This document shows, in pieces, positions 11,270 through 23,893 of a stretch of DNA of 64,000 nucleotides (its first letter is position 1; each line of letters begins with the position of its first letter). The notes under the pieces were generated by a model, which worked only from the letters and a program-made list of their open reading frames with translations, did no database searches and was not told the origin of the DNA. Position numbers and translations under genes: made by a program. This DNA comes from Ophiothrix spiculata (taxonomy: Eukaryota > Echinodermata > Ophiuroidea > Amphilepidida > Ophiotrichidae): NCBI GenBank assembly GCA_000969725.1, contig JXSR01S019625.1, one strand, 5' to 3'.

Positions 11270-13281
11270 CGAACAACAATGCATAAAACAGAACAATAGT
11301 GGGATAAATACATTAGTACGAAAATTCTCAATCATCATTATGTGAATATATCCACTAAGTTTGGATTGGATAATGTAAAAAGAGCTCGTCGGATCTTTAT
11401 CTTGGTTCACTGTCGTTCATCACGAGCGAGACGACGCGACGGAGTGTCATGTTTACTGCATGTTTTTGCCTTCATATATATACATGTCAGAATATCTCAA
11501 TTTTTGGCGTATATGAGGAATAGGGTCTCTAGATTATACATGAACCTTTACTACTGATTTGTATTACACTAACAAGTCCAAAATGGCGTCAACAGATAAT
11601 TTCAAAAAGGTGACGCATTTTTCGCCGAAGTCTCATAATAGTTCGGATAAATCAAGTTCGGACAATTTGATTTGGGTCAAATTTTGACAGATTGTGGACT
11701 TCATACTTCTTACTGAATTGCAAATGATATTGTATGAATAGTGGTGTTGATTTTGATAATGTTATAAACTCTCGTTATTTTGCCTGCCAAAAACAGCTTA
11801 GCAATACAAATGCGAGAACTCACCGTTTGAGCTAAATTTTTCAACATTCTTTTGTAACCGTCCAATACGAGCAGTCGTATAATTTATGGATAAATTCTAA
11901 GCATTCTATCGAGGCAAATAATGCTAATTTCATGTAAACAAAAGAAAAATACAGCATTATATGTTTATGTTTTAGATTTCAGTTAACAATTCCGTGGTTG
12001 CCAAGATGGCTGATCGGTTATTCCCTTGCACCACTGAATGTACATACATAATATTTCGTCGAAGACATTACAGACTTTATCTGTCTGATGATTGGGAAGC
12101 CAAAGAGCGTTAAGTGAGGGTATGTCATGAAACTGTCAGTAACGGCTGCCTTTCCAGAGGTCTATAGAAATCCTCCACCCTAGCGGGTGGTCATGTGACT
12201 AGGAGGATTTCACCACTTCGCTGAATGAAGAGGTTAAGAGAACCTCGCAACCTCAGTCGCTGCAAAATGAAGACTCTGAAAAGGTATCTATATATTACTA
12301 TACATAATAATTGACTTTATTAAAGTTGTTTTTGAGGTGTAACGCGCACGGCATTTTGAACGAAATTTTGAATATCATGCCAGAATATACCCCACCCCAA
12401 ATAAAACAAATTAGAATTTACTTGATAATAACATGGTAATATAATCGAAAATCCCTGTTGCCAAATAAATTATGATTTCTTGTTAAGGTGTTACCAAACT
12501 CAATTAGAAGTTCCACAATGTCGCAGAATTTGACATTCTTAACGCAGAAATTTGCCCGATTTCTTTAACTTCACAAGATAAAGGTAGCAAGATTTATTTG
12601 TTTCCGAATTATAAGAATAATTCAAGTATCAAAAATGCCAATACATGACGTGAAATGAATATGATAAAATTGATTTGTTTCAATGTTGACAGCATTTGTA
12701 CAGCTCAAAAATTACTTTCTCAAGACTCAAAATGTACTTTAACCCCGTCTTTAACAATAATACTCGGAGATGCGCCAACCGAAACCAGGTATACACAAAT
12801 CTGCCGCCTGACTAAATGGCCTCAGGTGTACACACCTTTGGTATCAAATTTGTGCCCATCAGCTACCTCTAGCTCACCTGCACTTTACCAATTTAAGGGC
12901 AATTGTGTAGGTTTTATCAGTCTCGCGGTGGGTCCTTACAGCTACGATGTCACACACTTTAACCGGTGCTTTAGATGCTGTAACAGGCAGAGTTAAATTT
13001 GTCAGAGTTTGTTTAGTGTGATACAATCCAGTTGCGATTCGATGTTACACCTGGAATAGTTGTTGTGTCACACAAAGGATTTGCCGAAGTTTGGGAAGGG
13101 GTACAGGTAAAACAATAAGGGATGAGAGGTATGATTAAATTACCCACACAGGTGAGCCTCGGGCACGACAGAATGTAGAACAAAGTACTGGGAAGGAAAA
13201 CATATCATCTTATAAATGTAATTATGATGATCACATTCGTTTAAACAGTTTTGTTCTTATATGTATATTTTATTAAACATA
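11270..13281. other. No supportable gene
   Basis: A 113-codon plus-strand open frame at 12655-12996 has no known motif and no matching splice sites. A hairpin-like stretch (GAAATCCTCC ... GGAGGATTTC) lies at 12168-12210. Otherwise AT-rich unassigned sequence. Confidence 0.35.
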
Positions 13282-13493
13282 CACTCTTAAAAAGAAAGGA
13301 TCAAATTGATCCGATAAAGTATCAAATATGAGCTTACCCTGTTCTGGATCAATTTTGACCTAAATTCTCCTCAAATTTGATCATTTTCGGATCAAACACA
13401 CTCTTTTTTGATCCGAAAAGGATCAAATTTGAGGAGAATTTGGATCAAAATTGATCCGGAAAAGGGTAAGCTCAAATTTAAAATTTAAGAGTG
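13282..13493. mobile_element. Foldback MITE with CACTCTTAAA ends (copy 1)
   Basis: TA-flanked (13280-13281 and 13494-13495) palindrome of about 212 bp. The two arms are rich in GGATCAAA and GAGGAGAATTTGG and mirror each other around about 13395. The CACTCTTAAAA terminus recalls widespread fish foldback MITEs (from memory, not checked). It is non-coding. Confidence 0.8.
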
Positions 13494-13604
13494 TATGTCC
13501 ATCGTACCAAATTTTTTATAATGTTGTTGCCATGACATTATTGTTCGATGTAACATCTCGCATTGGTAAGCAATCGTGCAAAATTGGCTCAGATAGATCG
13601 CCAA

Positions 13605-13867
13605 TGTGATGACTCACCCCGAAAAGGGGGACTTTGCGACAGAACACTTTTGAGAAACTGATGAAAAAGGCAGCAAACAAACAAACAAAAAAGATAAAAA
13701 GAATTTTCAGCAGATTTTCTGTTGTAAAATTTGATCGCCTTGATCAATTTCAATAAGTAAGGTGTCATTTTAAAGCTTAGAAAATGCTTTAACAGATGAA
13801 ATAATAAAATTAAAATTGATATCATCTGCAAAGTCCCCCCCCCCCCCTTTCGGGGTGAGCCATCACA
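13605..13867 (+). mobile_element. MITE, TGTGATG...CATCACA family (copy 1)
   Basis: The terminal inverted repeat runs GTGATGACTCACCCCGAAAA then GGGGGACTTTGC, mirrored at the right end by GCAAAGTCCCCC...GGGGTGAGCCATCAC with a C run near 13837. The body includes GACAGAACACTTTT and AAGTAAGGTGTCATTTTAAAG. Any open frame inside is an accident of the MITE. This is one of five copies in the window. Confidence 0.85.
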
Positions 13868-14507
13868 TATTGGTTATATGCATAGGTAAATGCCAGAGAA
13901 AATGCCGAAGAACTGTTTTACGTTGTTACAGGTGCAGTGCATCAAGATTACTCGTATGTAGACCACAGCGAAGCGTATGGCTAGAGTAGGAAATTGGCTA
14001 TTTAATAGAGTTTCTTTCTTTCTTTTCTCTGAAAAAGATATATACATGATATAACGTAGGGCCTATTATTATACACATATACATACTGCAGTTTCTCATT
14101 TATTACTTTATGCTCTTCAGTGAAATTAGATTAAGAATTATAATTATAAAATACTACATGGTTTTATATGATTTTGGTTTGAACATTTTTATAACCCACT
14201 CTTTAGGGGCAAAACCAAAATTGAATGGGCTTCTGTAATAGGCTGGTTATCAACTGTTTTTATGGGCAAGGTACTTTTATTAATAATCCGCATTACGCTA
14301 AACGTGATGACGTGCGCCTTGCGTTTACGCACTTTGTGTATAACTTCAATGTAATTGTAAATCTTAATCTCATTGCACTGAAGAGCATAAAGTAATAAAT
14401 GCTAAAATGCAGTATGCGGAAAAGTGCAACTAGTTTGTCCAAAATTGAGTGACAGTTTGTCAATTTCCCATATTTCCCTCTACTTTTCTGCGTTGAGTAT
14501 ATTTTAA

Positions 14508-15125
14508 ATGTCTTTGTCACGCTTGACTGTGCAAAGAGAATGCTTGGAAATAAAGCACAGAATGATCCTTCAACGCCCCTCAATTTACAAAAATAGAGTT
14601 TTATTGAACGTGGTTCCCGGCGGCTTATGACATCTTAAAAGGTCTTCAAGATGTCATATACCGCCGGGACCATTCCACGTTCACCACAACCCTTTTTTTG
14701 TAAATTGAGGGACGTTGAAGGATCATTTTGTGCGTTGCTTCCAAGCACTCTCTTGGTTCAGTCAAGCGTGACAAAGACATTCAACCACCTGCTTATCACT
14801 CTACCACAGATAGACATTCCATATGACCACTCAACTTGAGAAGAAAGGTGACCTTGAACAAGGCGGGGTCAAATCAAATTGGACCTAAAAATCACGTTTT
14901 TGACACATTTTTGTTGTTACCCCCTTACCAGTACATGAGAAAATTAATCACATTCAGGGTTCCATTTCACACCCAACAAGATAACCTATCAAATCTGACC
15001 AAAAGCAACATAAGTTTCTAGATATTTTCATCATAAATTTACCTATACATAAAAAAGTGGTAAAAATATATTTTTATTCCAACTATATGAGCAAACGTGT
15101 ACATCAAAAATTGTGTGATATTTAG
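14508..15125 (+). repeat. Repeat with hairpin core (copy 1)
   Basis: Inverted arms (TCTTTGTCACGCTTGAC at 14511 and its complement near 14760, with CTTCAACGCCCCTCAATT inside) fold around a centre near 14645. A unique tail to about 15125 includes CCTAAAAATCACGTTTTT and AAAAAAGTGGTAAAAATAT. Copies lie at about 16696-17230 (same strand) and 49640-50160 (opposite strand). Superfamily unknown. Confidence 0.7.
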
Positions 15126-15182
15126 AAATGTGTAAGTAGGCAAAATTGCAGTTAATATGACATTCCTCCCACTCACTTGTGA

Positions 15183-15465
15183 ATAACCACCGGTCGCTCG
15201 ACCGGCGTCGGGCAAAACCGCAACGCCGGTATGACATCGGTCAGTCACCGGTCGGACTTCGGTGGTTATTAGACCATAACTGAAGACATCGTATACACGC
15301 CGCAAGGTTTTAACTCAGATTAAATTCTTGCGGCATGCTCTGGCGTCTTCACGGCTTTACGGACACCGTCCGGAAACTGGTCAGACACCGGCCGGTGTCC
15401 GATCGGTGTCTACTGAAATCTACCTGGTATGACACCATAAACACATCGTAACCTCGCCGCAAACT
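15183..15465 (+). mobile_element. MITE of the 17775 family, ends lost
   Basis: It matches 17785-18075 closely, from ATAACCACCGGTCGCTCG to ACCTCGCCGCAA, but lacks the terminal CCTGGTCAC/GTGACCAGG. It sits exactly between the two tandem copies, so its ends were probably lost at the duplication junctions. Confidence 0.7.
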
Positions 15466-15467
15466 TA

Positions 15468-15679
15468 CACTCTTACAAAGAAAGGATCAAATTGATCCCA
15501 TAAAGTATCAAATATGAGCTTATCCTTTTTGGGATCAAATTTGACCTAAATTCTCCTCAAATTTGATCATTTTCGGATCAAACACACTCTTTTTTGATCC
15601 GAAAAGGATCAAATTTGAGGAGAATTTGGATCAAAATTGATCCGGAAAAGGGTAAGCTCAAATTTAAAATTTAAGAGTG
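15468..15679. mobile_element. Foldback MITE with CACTCTTAAA ends (copy 2)
   Basis: Duplicate of 13282-13493, with TA on both sides and the same palindromic arms. It carries a few substitutions. Confidence 0.8.
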
Positions 15680-15790
15680 TATGTCCATCGTACCAAATTT
15701 TTTATAATGTTGTTGCCATGACATTATTGTTCGATGTAACATCTCGCATTGGTAAGCAATCGTGCAAAATTGGCTCAGATAGATCGCCAA

Positions 15791-16053
15791 TGTGATGACT
15801 CACCCCGAAAAGGGGGACTTTGCGACAGAACACTTTTGAGAAACTGATGAAAAAGGCAGCAAACAAACAAACAAAAAAGATAAAAAGAATTTTCAGCAGA
15901 TTTTCTGTTGTAAAATTTGATCGCCTTGATCAATTTCAATAAGTAAGGTGTCATTTTAAAGCTTAGAAAATGCTTTAACAGATGAAATAATAAAATTAAA
16001 ATTGATATCATCTGCAAAGTCCCCCCCCCCCCCTTTCGGGGTGAGCCATCACA
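15791..16053 (+). mobile_element. MITE, TGTGATG...CATCACA family (copy 2)
   Basis: Duplicate of 13605-13867, including the C run near the right end. Confidence 0.85.
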
Positions 16054-17313
16054 TATTGGTTATATGCATAGGTAAATGCCAGAGAAAATGCCGAAGAACT
16101 GTTTTACGTTGTTACAGGTGCAGTGCATCAAGATTACTCGTATGTAGACCACAGCGAAGCGTATGGCTAGAGTAGGAAATTGGCTATTTAATAGAGTTTC
16201 TTTCTTTCTTTTCTCTGAAAAAGATATATACATGATATAACGTAGGGCCTATTATTATACACATATACATACTGCAGTTTCTCATTTATTACTTTATGCT
16301 CTTCAGTGAAATTAGATTAAGAATTATAATTATAAATGAAATACTACATGGTTTTATATGATTTTGGTTTGAACATTTTTATAACCCACTCTTTAGGGGC
16401 AAAACCAAAATTGAATGGGCTTCTGTAATAGGCTGGTTATCAACTGTTTTTATGGGCAAGGTACTTTTATTAATAATCCGCATTACGCTAAACGTGATGA
16501 CGTGCGCCTTGCGTTTACGCACTTTGTGTATAACTTCAATGTAATGGTAAATCTTAATCTCATTGCACTGAAGAGCACAAAGTAATAAATGCTAAAATGC
16601 AGTATGCGGCAAAGTGCAACTAGTTTGTCCAAAATTTAGTGACAGTTTGTCAATTTCCCATATTTCCCTCTACTTTTCTGTGTTGAGTATATTTTAAATG
16701 GCTTTGTCACGCTTGACTGAGCAAAGAGAATGCTTAGAAACAAAGCACAGAATGATCCTTCAACGCCCCTCAATTTACAAAAATAGAGTTTTATTGAACG
16801 TGGAATGGTTCCCGGCGGCTTATGACATCTTAAAAGGTCTTCAAGATGTCATATACTGCCGGGGACCATTCCACGTTCACCACAACCTTTTTTTTTTTTT
16901 GTAAATTGAGGGGCGTTGAAGGATCATTTTGTGCTTTGCTTCCAAGCACTCTCTTGGTTCAGTCAAGCGTGACAAAGACATTAACCACCTGCTTATCACT
17001 CTACCACAGATAGACATTCCATATGACCACTCGACTTGAGAAGAAAGGTGACCTTGAACAAGGCGGGTCAAATCAAATTGGACCTAAAAATCACGTTTTT
17101 CACACCCAACAAGATAACCTATCAAATCTGACCAAAAGCAACATAAGTTTCCAGATATTTTCATCATAAATTTACCTATACATAAAAAAGTGGTAAAAAT
17201 ATTTTTATTCCAACTATATGAGCAACCGTGTACGTCAAAAATTGTGTGATATTTAGAAATGTGTAAGTAGGCAAAATTGCAGTAAATATGACATTCCTCC
17301 CACTCACTTGTGA

Positions 17314-17774
17314 AAAAGGGCAGTAGCCTTATGCTTTAACTGATGCGCTTAAAAATGGTAATTCTTCTAGATTTTCTATGTGATGTACATACAAAATTTG
17401 AATGAGAAAAAAAGCTTCAACACAATCTTTTATAGGTCAAGATAATCGCGATAATATTTTTAAGCATAAATCCAAGAATATCCAAAAGCAGTTTTTGCGC
17501 AACTCTAAGGCCTTTATGTTTTATCGTGTCCGCGTTGCATTGCTGGTAAATATTTAGCCGAAACTGCATAAGGGCAGATACAGCACATGATCATTTGCAG
17601 ATACGGGAAAAACTTTACATGGTACACGGGTATAATAACAATAGAAATTAACATAAATTCTTCTCCTTTCAAATGGCCAGAGATAATGTTTAAGTCTGCC
17701 AAAACGGGTAATTGGGCCAACACAATTTTACGCGCATCGATTCACTGAAAATTGAGTTATGCAGCACCGTGACA
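17314..17774. other. Unique AT-rich sequence, no gene seen
   Basis: Stops are dense in all frames. It separates copy B of the tandem duplication from the intact MITE at 17775. Confidence 0.4.
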
Positions 17775-18089
17775 CCTGGTCACATAACCACCGGTCGCTC
17801 GACCGGCGTCGGGCAAAGCCGCAACGCCGGTATGACGTCGGTATGGTACCGGTCGGTCACCGGTCGGACTTCGGTGGTTATTAGACCATAACTGAAGACA
17901 TCGTATACACGCCGCAAGGTTTTAACTCAGGTTAAATTCTTGCGGTATGCTCTGGCGTCTTCACGGCTTTACAAACACCGTCCGAAAACTGATCAGACAC
18001 CGGCCGGTGTCCGATCGGTGTCTACTGAAATTTACCTGGTATGACGCCGTTAACACATCGTAACCTCGCCGCAAGCTTATGTGACCAGG
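17775..18089 (+). mobile_element. MITE with CCTGGTCACATAA ends (intact copy)
   Basis: The 13-bp terminal inverted repeat is exact: CCTGGTCACATAA at 17775-17787 and TTATGTGACCAGG at 18077-18089. The interior is GC-rich with nested palindromes (ACCGGTCGCTCGACCGG; GACACCGGCCGGTGTC). A truncated copy lies at 15183-15465. Confidence 0.8.
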
Positions 18090-18190
18090 GTATCCTCGCC
18101 TGCAGCATGCTAAAATATGCATTGTGATAAATCATACGGTCTTTTAAAAAAGAAAAATATTACTTTGTACCTTGAAAAGAGAATTTTCAG

Positions 18191-18312
18191 CACTCGCAAT
18201 GCTCCCTCTCTCCAGTTCTCGTCGTTCTGCAGCTCTTATACACAATGGTGTGACGGGTGCCGATGGAGGTATTCCGTACGATGGACGAAACTCAACAAAA
18301 TTACATATGTCG
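18191..18312 (+). CDS. Candidate internal exon, no recognised family
   Basis: A 122-nt segment of higher GC than its surroundings is bounded by a TTTTCAG acceptor (18184-18190) and a TCG|GTAGGT donor. Two plus-strand frames are open: one starts TRNAPSLQFSSFCSSY, the other LAMLPLSSSRRSAALIHN. A minus-strand frame is open as well, so strand and frame are not settled. No neighbouring exon was found. Confidence 0.22.
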
Positions 18313-19949
18313 GTAGGTAGACTGTGACCTTGAACAAAAATACATATAAAAACAATAATTAGCTTGGAAAAGTTGTAACTATACATTTGAATGATAGATT
18401 AGAATTTACATTTAAAGTTACGATAGAGGAGACGACGCCGAGAAGCACTTTAATTTGCAAAAGAATTTGAAAGTCAAAACAATAGTGCAAAGCGAAGCGA
18501 ACACCTATACGACAAGAGCCCTGAAATTGTCCAGGATCCCGCTTAAAAGGTCGAAAAGTGAGAAGCAGGAGCAATGGTGGGTCAGTGGAGGCAAAAAGGC
18601 CCGAGCCAAAGGGCTTCTGTGCATCTTAAATATAAGAGAGGTAAAATATGAAGGGGAAAATGCCTGTAAAATGTTATGTAATGTTAACTCCTTAATTCTG
18701 GTTTGTCAGTGCTAAATTATGACAATACATAAGTGGTTCTGGTCCCGCCCCATACAGAGGTCTAGGACGCTTATGGGGTACAGCTTGGGCCCTTTGTAAA
18801 TTAACTGACAATGGTTTATGAGGAAGAAACCTCTTCGGAGTACATTTTCAAATCAATTTCAAAAACATACACCGGTCTAACTTTAAACCTGGTCTAAATC
18901 GTACGTGACCTCTTTTGAGCATTCGTATGTATATGTATGTGTGAAACCGAAAATAGAGTATCCGCATATTGTTGTATCGATCCCGTGTCCTCTGAATTGT
19001 ATTGTTATTAAGATCAAATAATCAGTAAAGACATAAATATAATCATGTTATATATAATAAATACAATCAGTATCATAAAATTACGATATATACCTTACAG
19101 CTTTACTAGCTTTATTTCATTCATAACGCCCTCACTGAAACAGTTATGCCTTTAATCGTTGAGTTTGCTCTTAACTACCTTTAACCACCATCGAGGTCAT
19201 AAACTGCATGCTGCTCTTTTTTCAGGCTTACAATTTTAAGTAAGAATTGTTTATTAACATGTAAACGAGTAAAAAAGTGAGCTCACTGTTCGGTTTAGAC
19301 TAGTATGGTCGGTTATTTTTACTTGCTGCTTTTTAAGTCCGACCTAAAGTTGGGCTTTATTTATATTCCAAAACCGGGAGTTTCATTTTCACGAATTTCA
19401 GCCTCATCTAATGTCTCCGTTCGGACTTATGCTAATGCCCAATGTACGTCATGAATGAACTTCGTAATAGGGGGATGATATTTTACGTAAAATAAAATTA
19501 CAATTTCTACGGTATTCAATGCACTTGGAAGGCGATTTTAAAATCAAAATTTCTACAGGAATTTGTCACCAAATGGCCATTTGAATAGGTTGAGGTGAAT
19601 GAGAAGATTTGTAAGTGCATTCTCGTGTTATTTAAATATGGTTTTATGATTTTAGTGAAAAAATATAGTAGCGCTTACGATTTCGTAAGCGCTCTCATTG
19701 AGTTAACGTGCTACAAAGCTCTACCACTTTTGGACCACTAATAAAGCCCCACTGTGTGCGGTATGGTAAAAAAATCGTAAAAACATACACACAGTGGGGC
19801 AAGCATCACTAGTTTAGACGCCAACACGTCACGTCCGCATACCTTAAATGAGTTGTTGATATCCAGTCAACTCGATAACGATTGTTTCAACAATCAAGAA
19901 GGAACGAAAAATATCCCAAAAAACAAAAACGATACCATTTCTTTAGTCC
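18313..19949. other. No supportable gene; small hairpin at about 19743
   Basis: An open frame at 18455-18715 (+) shows no domain. ACACCGGTCTAACTTTAAAC near 18869 resembles the ends of the element at 47172. A small hairpin GCCCCACTGTGTG / CACAGTGGGGC lies at 19745-19800. Confidence 0.35.
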
Positions 19950-20310
19950 TTAAAGCAATACTATAAAGTGTTAAAAAGGAAGCGCCCCCTGTCACCCATG
20001 ACTTTTGATTTTTTTTTAGATTATTGAGTTTGTTTGGGGTAGATATTAATACCCTGCAAATGATTTGGCTTAAATATGCTTACTTTTTTAGTTATGGCCA
20101 TTTGTTGAATTAAATTCGGGATCCCGAATTTAATTCCACATGTATTTGTATAGGAAATCATGCATGTGCTTTATATCCATTTTTCAGTGCCAAAAAATTC
20201 TGTGACAAAATAGGCTTGAAAACGGTTATAGATAGTCACATTCCTTCATTTTATGATGTTTTTACTATAAAACATTTTTGACCAAAATCTTATATATAGT
20301 ATTGCTTTAA
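19950..20310. mobile_element. MITE with TTAA ends, AGCAATACTATA family
   Basis: TTAA|AGCAATACTATA at 19950 is mirrored by TATAGTATTGCT|TTAA ending at 20310. The interior is non-coding. Confidence 0.75.
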
Positions 20311-20609
20311 ACATCCGTTCTTATACAGAACTGTGTCGAAAATGTATTTATCCGAATACTTGTTGATTCGAATATCAGATTTTAGAAAAACAGTATACCG
20401 ATCCTTAAGCAGTAAAGATGTGTGAATGACATTATGCAGCCTTGAATGAAGATAGTCAACAGATGGGGGAGGTCACCCTCTTAAGATTTGATTTATGTTG
20501 CATAAATCCAAGACTAATAGACGGGACAAACATAGGACATAAGTAATAAATAAACTTCCCACAAAACTACTATGATTTACTGATTAAACACAAAATTACC
20601 TTTTGGGCC

Positions 20610-21260
20610 ATCTGAATTTCGACTGCTGAACCAACATGGCTGCCAAAATACTACAACCCCCCCCCCCCTCCAAAAAAAAAAGCGGCCAAAATGCTAAAAA
20701 CACCAACAGATCAATAAAAATTGAAAAAATACCCAAATATACTGACCAATTTGGATATTTGATCAATTTTAATTATAATAATTGGATTATAACATCTTAA
20801 GTTATCAAACAGGCCATTTGGTTTTCGACTGCAGATCCAAATTAGCGGCCAAAATGCTAAAAACATCAAAAAAAATCAATAAAAAGCATATATATCCCTA
20901 ATATGCTGACCAATTAGGGTATTTGATCATTTTATAAACATAATTTTATCAACCCCACTTATCAAACATGGCCATTTAGAATTCGGCCAAAATGCTATGA
21001 ACACACAAAAAATCAATAAAAAATCATAACACCAAATATACTGATAAAGTTCTATATTTTATCAATTTAAACAAAATAAAGTGGATTAAAACATCTTCAT
21101 TTATCAAACAGGTCCATTTGAATTTTGACTACAGATCCAACATGGCTGCCAAAATACTACAACCCCCCCCCCCCCAAAAAAAAAAAAAGGTCAATCGACT
21201 TGCAATTGCAGATCTAAGATGGCGACCAAATTGCTATTTGACATCAAAAAATGAGTAGTT
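20610..21260 (+). repeat. Degenerate tandem repeat, ~150-190 bp unit
   Basis: Units repeat the order: TCAAACAGGCCATTTG, a CGACTGCAGATCCAA stretch, GCGGCCAAAATGCTAAAAAC, an A-rich run, then a TATACTGACCAATT stretch. Unit starts fall near 20610, 20810, 20965 and 21105. The first and last units carry a C-run/A-run insert (20656 and 21163). Confidence 0.65.
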
Positions 21261-21865
21261 TTATGGGAGTTTCATTTATAATTTATGTCCTGGGTCTGCC
21301 CCGTCAATGACCCGGGATATTGATTCATCTTTTGCGGTCATTGTGATAAAAATGAACAATCATATTGCAGGTCGCATAATTTCCATTCCCCCTCTTCGAT
21401 TTTAAGTAGTGAAATTTTTAATTGGCCGTGCTGTTGATGTTTTACATTAATATTAATGAGTCAGAAAAATATTTCTAAAAGCCCTGTAAAATCTAAAATA
21501 TAGATCTGAAAAACAAAACATGTTGCACATTTATGCAACATTTTTTCGAATATGTGTGACATTTCATGCAATTTTACATGTAAATTATTTCACGCGATGA
21601 ACCTTCAAGATATGCCGGTGATTTTCTCTAAAAATGTTAATTCAGTGTAAAATATATATTTATGCCGATATATTTATAGCAAAATTTAGACCTTTTTCTT
21701 CAAGTCCTGTGAAAATCTTGCGTTAAAATGTGCTAAAAAATTAATGTAACGGTTGATTTTGTTTACCTTTCTGACACATGATAAAAATACGATATTTCTC
21801 AGATTCTATCATTGCGCATGCGTAACCAATTATTGTAAATAGGAAAGTATATATCTTTAAATACC
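21261..21865. other. AT-rich, no gene seen
   Basis: No open frame, splice-bounded exon or repeat structure is visible. Confidence 0.4.
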
Positions 21866-21869
21866 CGTC

Positions 21870-21945
21870 TGCCAGCTAGTCTACTGGTTAGCAGTCTGGA
21901 ATTTTAATCTCAGGGCCGTGGGTTCGAACCCCGGCGGAGTCGTTT
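21870..21945 (+). repeat. tRNA-like sequence (pseudo-tRNA or SINE head)
   Basis: A-box-like TAGTCTACTGGTTAGC and B-box GGTTCGAACCC are correctly ordered and spaced. The acceptor arms do not pair (5' side TGCCAGC against CGGAGTC), so a working tRNA is unlikely. A T-rich run follows. Confidence 0.55.
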
Positions 21946-23893
21946 TGATAAATTTCATTTTTTTTACGTAGCGTATTAAATTTTACTTTTCAGTCTAGAA
22001 AATAAATGTTGCATTCATTGCATTTCGCATGAAATGCAAAATATTTCAGTGCAGCGAGGCCATTCAAAACAAACACTGACATGAGATCCGTGCACGGTTT
22101 CTGACGTCAGAGGATGACCCGTCGTGACCAAAGGTAGTACTTATCGAACTTTTGATGCCCAGCTTTGCAATAGAAATTGCAGCAAGTACGAAGAGCCGAT
22201 ATTAGGTACCTTTCGAACATCACATCAACGTATATTTTCCTCTCGTTATTTCTTCACTTTACAGGCCTCACAGGCAAAATATATATTTCAAATTTCATCA
22301 ATCTGAGTTTTTATATTTTTACTAGCAGAATCGATCAAACTGACGGCGTTTTATCTTCTAAAACAAGGTTGATGTAGACGTTCAAATTTGGTTGCTTAAA
22401 AAGTCTCAAAATCGTTGATTTTTATAGAAAATGCCATAAAATGCTTCTTTTTTATCAACAGCAAACAAATTCACATGCATTGTAAAAACTCCAAATTTTC
22501 ATACCCCCGTTCCCAATTTGCATTTGCATTCACCGTTTTCAGATAAAACATAATACGGGTTCAAAGTCAGCCTTTTCAGTAGTTTACTTTTAAAAAAACA
22601 AAATCTCGTTTGACGAGACATGGAATACAGAATTCGCATAATGAGCTCATTAACAGGGTCGTTACGAGTAGACTGTGAACCTGCGATCAAACTCAAAGTG
22701 TCTGCGTTGACCTTTTGTCTGAACATTTCTTTGGTGTCATAAAAGGAGGCCAGAGAAGGGTTATATACGATTGAAAATTCGAATGTTCTTGTGACCTCTG
22801 TCTATTCTTTTTTTAGTATTCAAAGACAGGTCAACTTATCAACTCTATCAGGTGTCAAAATACTGGTCATGAACCAGCAATCAAAGGGTTTTTCCGATGA
22901 CTACTTCGTCCGATTTTTCTTTCAGAAGACAAAGGTCAAATGCAAAGTCATTACAAATCATTAACGGTCAGAACTTTGTTTGATTTCTTTGAGTGATCAA
23001 AGGTCAGAAATAGCCAAAACATTAAAAATTATCTGATTTAAAAAGTTCAGGTGTTACAATCAAGCAATCAAAAAAGTACATGGTGATCTCTTCTTACCTT
23101 TTCTTAAGGAATCAAAGGCAATATTAGGAAAAACTTTTTCAATCCCGGTTTTCAATATTCATGATTAGACTAAAATACCATTTCCTGATATAGAAACGTC
23201 ACCTGTAAATACGTTGAAATCACTATGTAGGACATATTTAAAGATATATCAACTGAACCGGATGACCGGTTAAACAAACAAACATACAAACAGAAAAATA
23301 CATTTCTTCTTTTGAAAATTATTAAAGATAACATACCTTACAGTTATATAGCTTTATCAGATGCTGATCTTATATTTTCAAAAGTCTAAACAAATATTTT
23401 GCTTAAGGTAATTCTATGTTGCACAACGTAGACTTTGCTAACGGGCAGACGACATGGTTAACATGGAAACGGCATGATCTCTCAAATGGATCAAGGTTGG
23501 ACTAAATATCAAAATAACGAGGCTATAGTTTGGGAATTGGGTTTCAGTTCTGAGGCCATTTACGTTGTTGATTACCCAAATTAAGCAAATAATTGATGCA
23601 AAAACAAACAGAAGCACGTGGATGTTATAATTAGCGGGAAAATCACTTGTTTGATTCTCGTATTCACGTACGATGTACTACAATTATTTTTACCTTAATG
23701 TGTACAAGCTAGAAACAATCGTGCTATATATTGTACTCCATGTTAGTACTCCCTGCTTATATTTGACCATTTGACTTTTCTTTATCTATTATACAAACAG
23801 TTCAGTAGTTATATCCTCAGGATGTTACTATTATATATTGCTGTTGTGATCATTTTTAAACCAATTAGGCATAAATTGGTTGTATTTTTGGAA
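21946..23893. other. No firm gene; possible LINE 3' tail near 23230-23300
   Basis: Short open frames around 22124-22377 and 22499-22726 show no motif. From 22800 to 23300 AAAGGTCA-type words recur loosely. GGATGACCGGTTAAACAAAC followed by CAAACA repeats (23257-23290) resembles the tail of some non-LTR elements, but no reverse transcriptase frame is present. Confidence 0.3.

Larger units (their letters stand above)
13282..15182 (+). repeat. Copy A of a ~1.9-kb tandem duplication
   Basis: This segment is nearly identical to 15468-17313 over its whole length, in the same orientation and order. It contains a foldback MITE (13282-13493), a TGTGATG MITE (13605-13867) and a third repeat with a hairpin core (about 14508-15125). 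Relative to copy B it has a short insertion near 14900-14970 and a few small indels. The duplication therefore came after all three elements had inserted. Confidence 0.9.
15468..17313 (+). repeat. Copy B of the ~1.9-kb tandem duplication
   Basis: Same order of elements as copy A: foldback MITE 15468-15679 (TA-flanked), TGTGATG MITE 15791-16053, hairpin repeat about 16696-17230. It is slightly shorter than A because it lacks about 70 bases near 17098. Confidence 0.9.

Noticed and set aside
12655-12996. 113-codon plus-strand frame, one of the longest outside the bHLH gene
   Set aside because: The composition is not clearly coding, no splice sites or homology were recognised, and there is no supporting context.
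13589-13831. 80-codon minus-strand open frame, repeated identically at 15775-16017
   Set aside because: It lies within the TGTGATG MITE and is repeated only because the MITE was duplicated. There is no domain and other copies break it.
20655-21180. C runs followed by A runs
   Set aside because: Simple sequence within a degenerate tandem repeat; no element ends found there.
21870-21945. Possible tRNA gene
   Set aside because: The B box is perfect but the acceptor stem does not form and the T stem is imperfect; listed only as tRNA-like.
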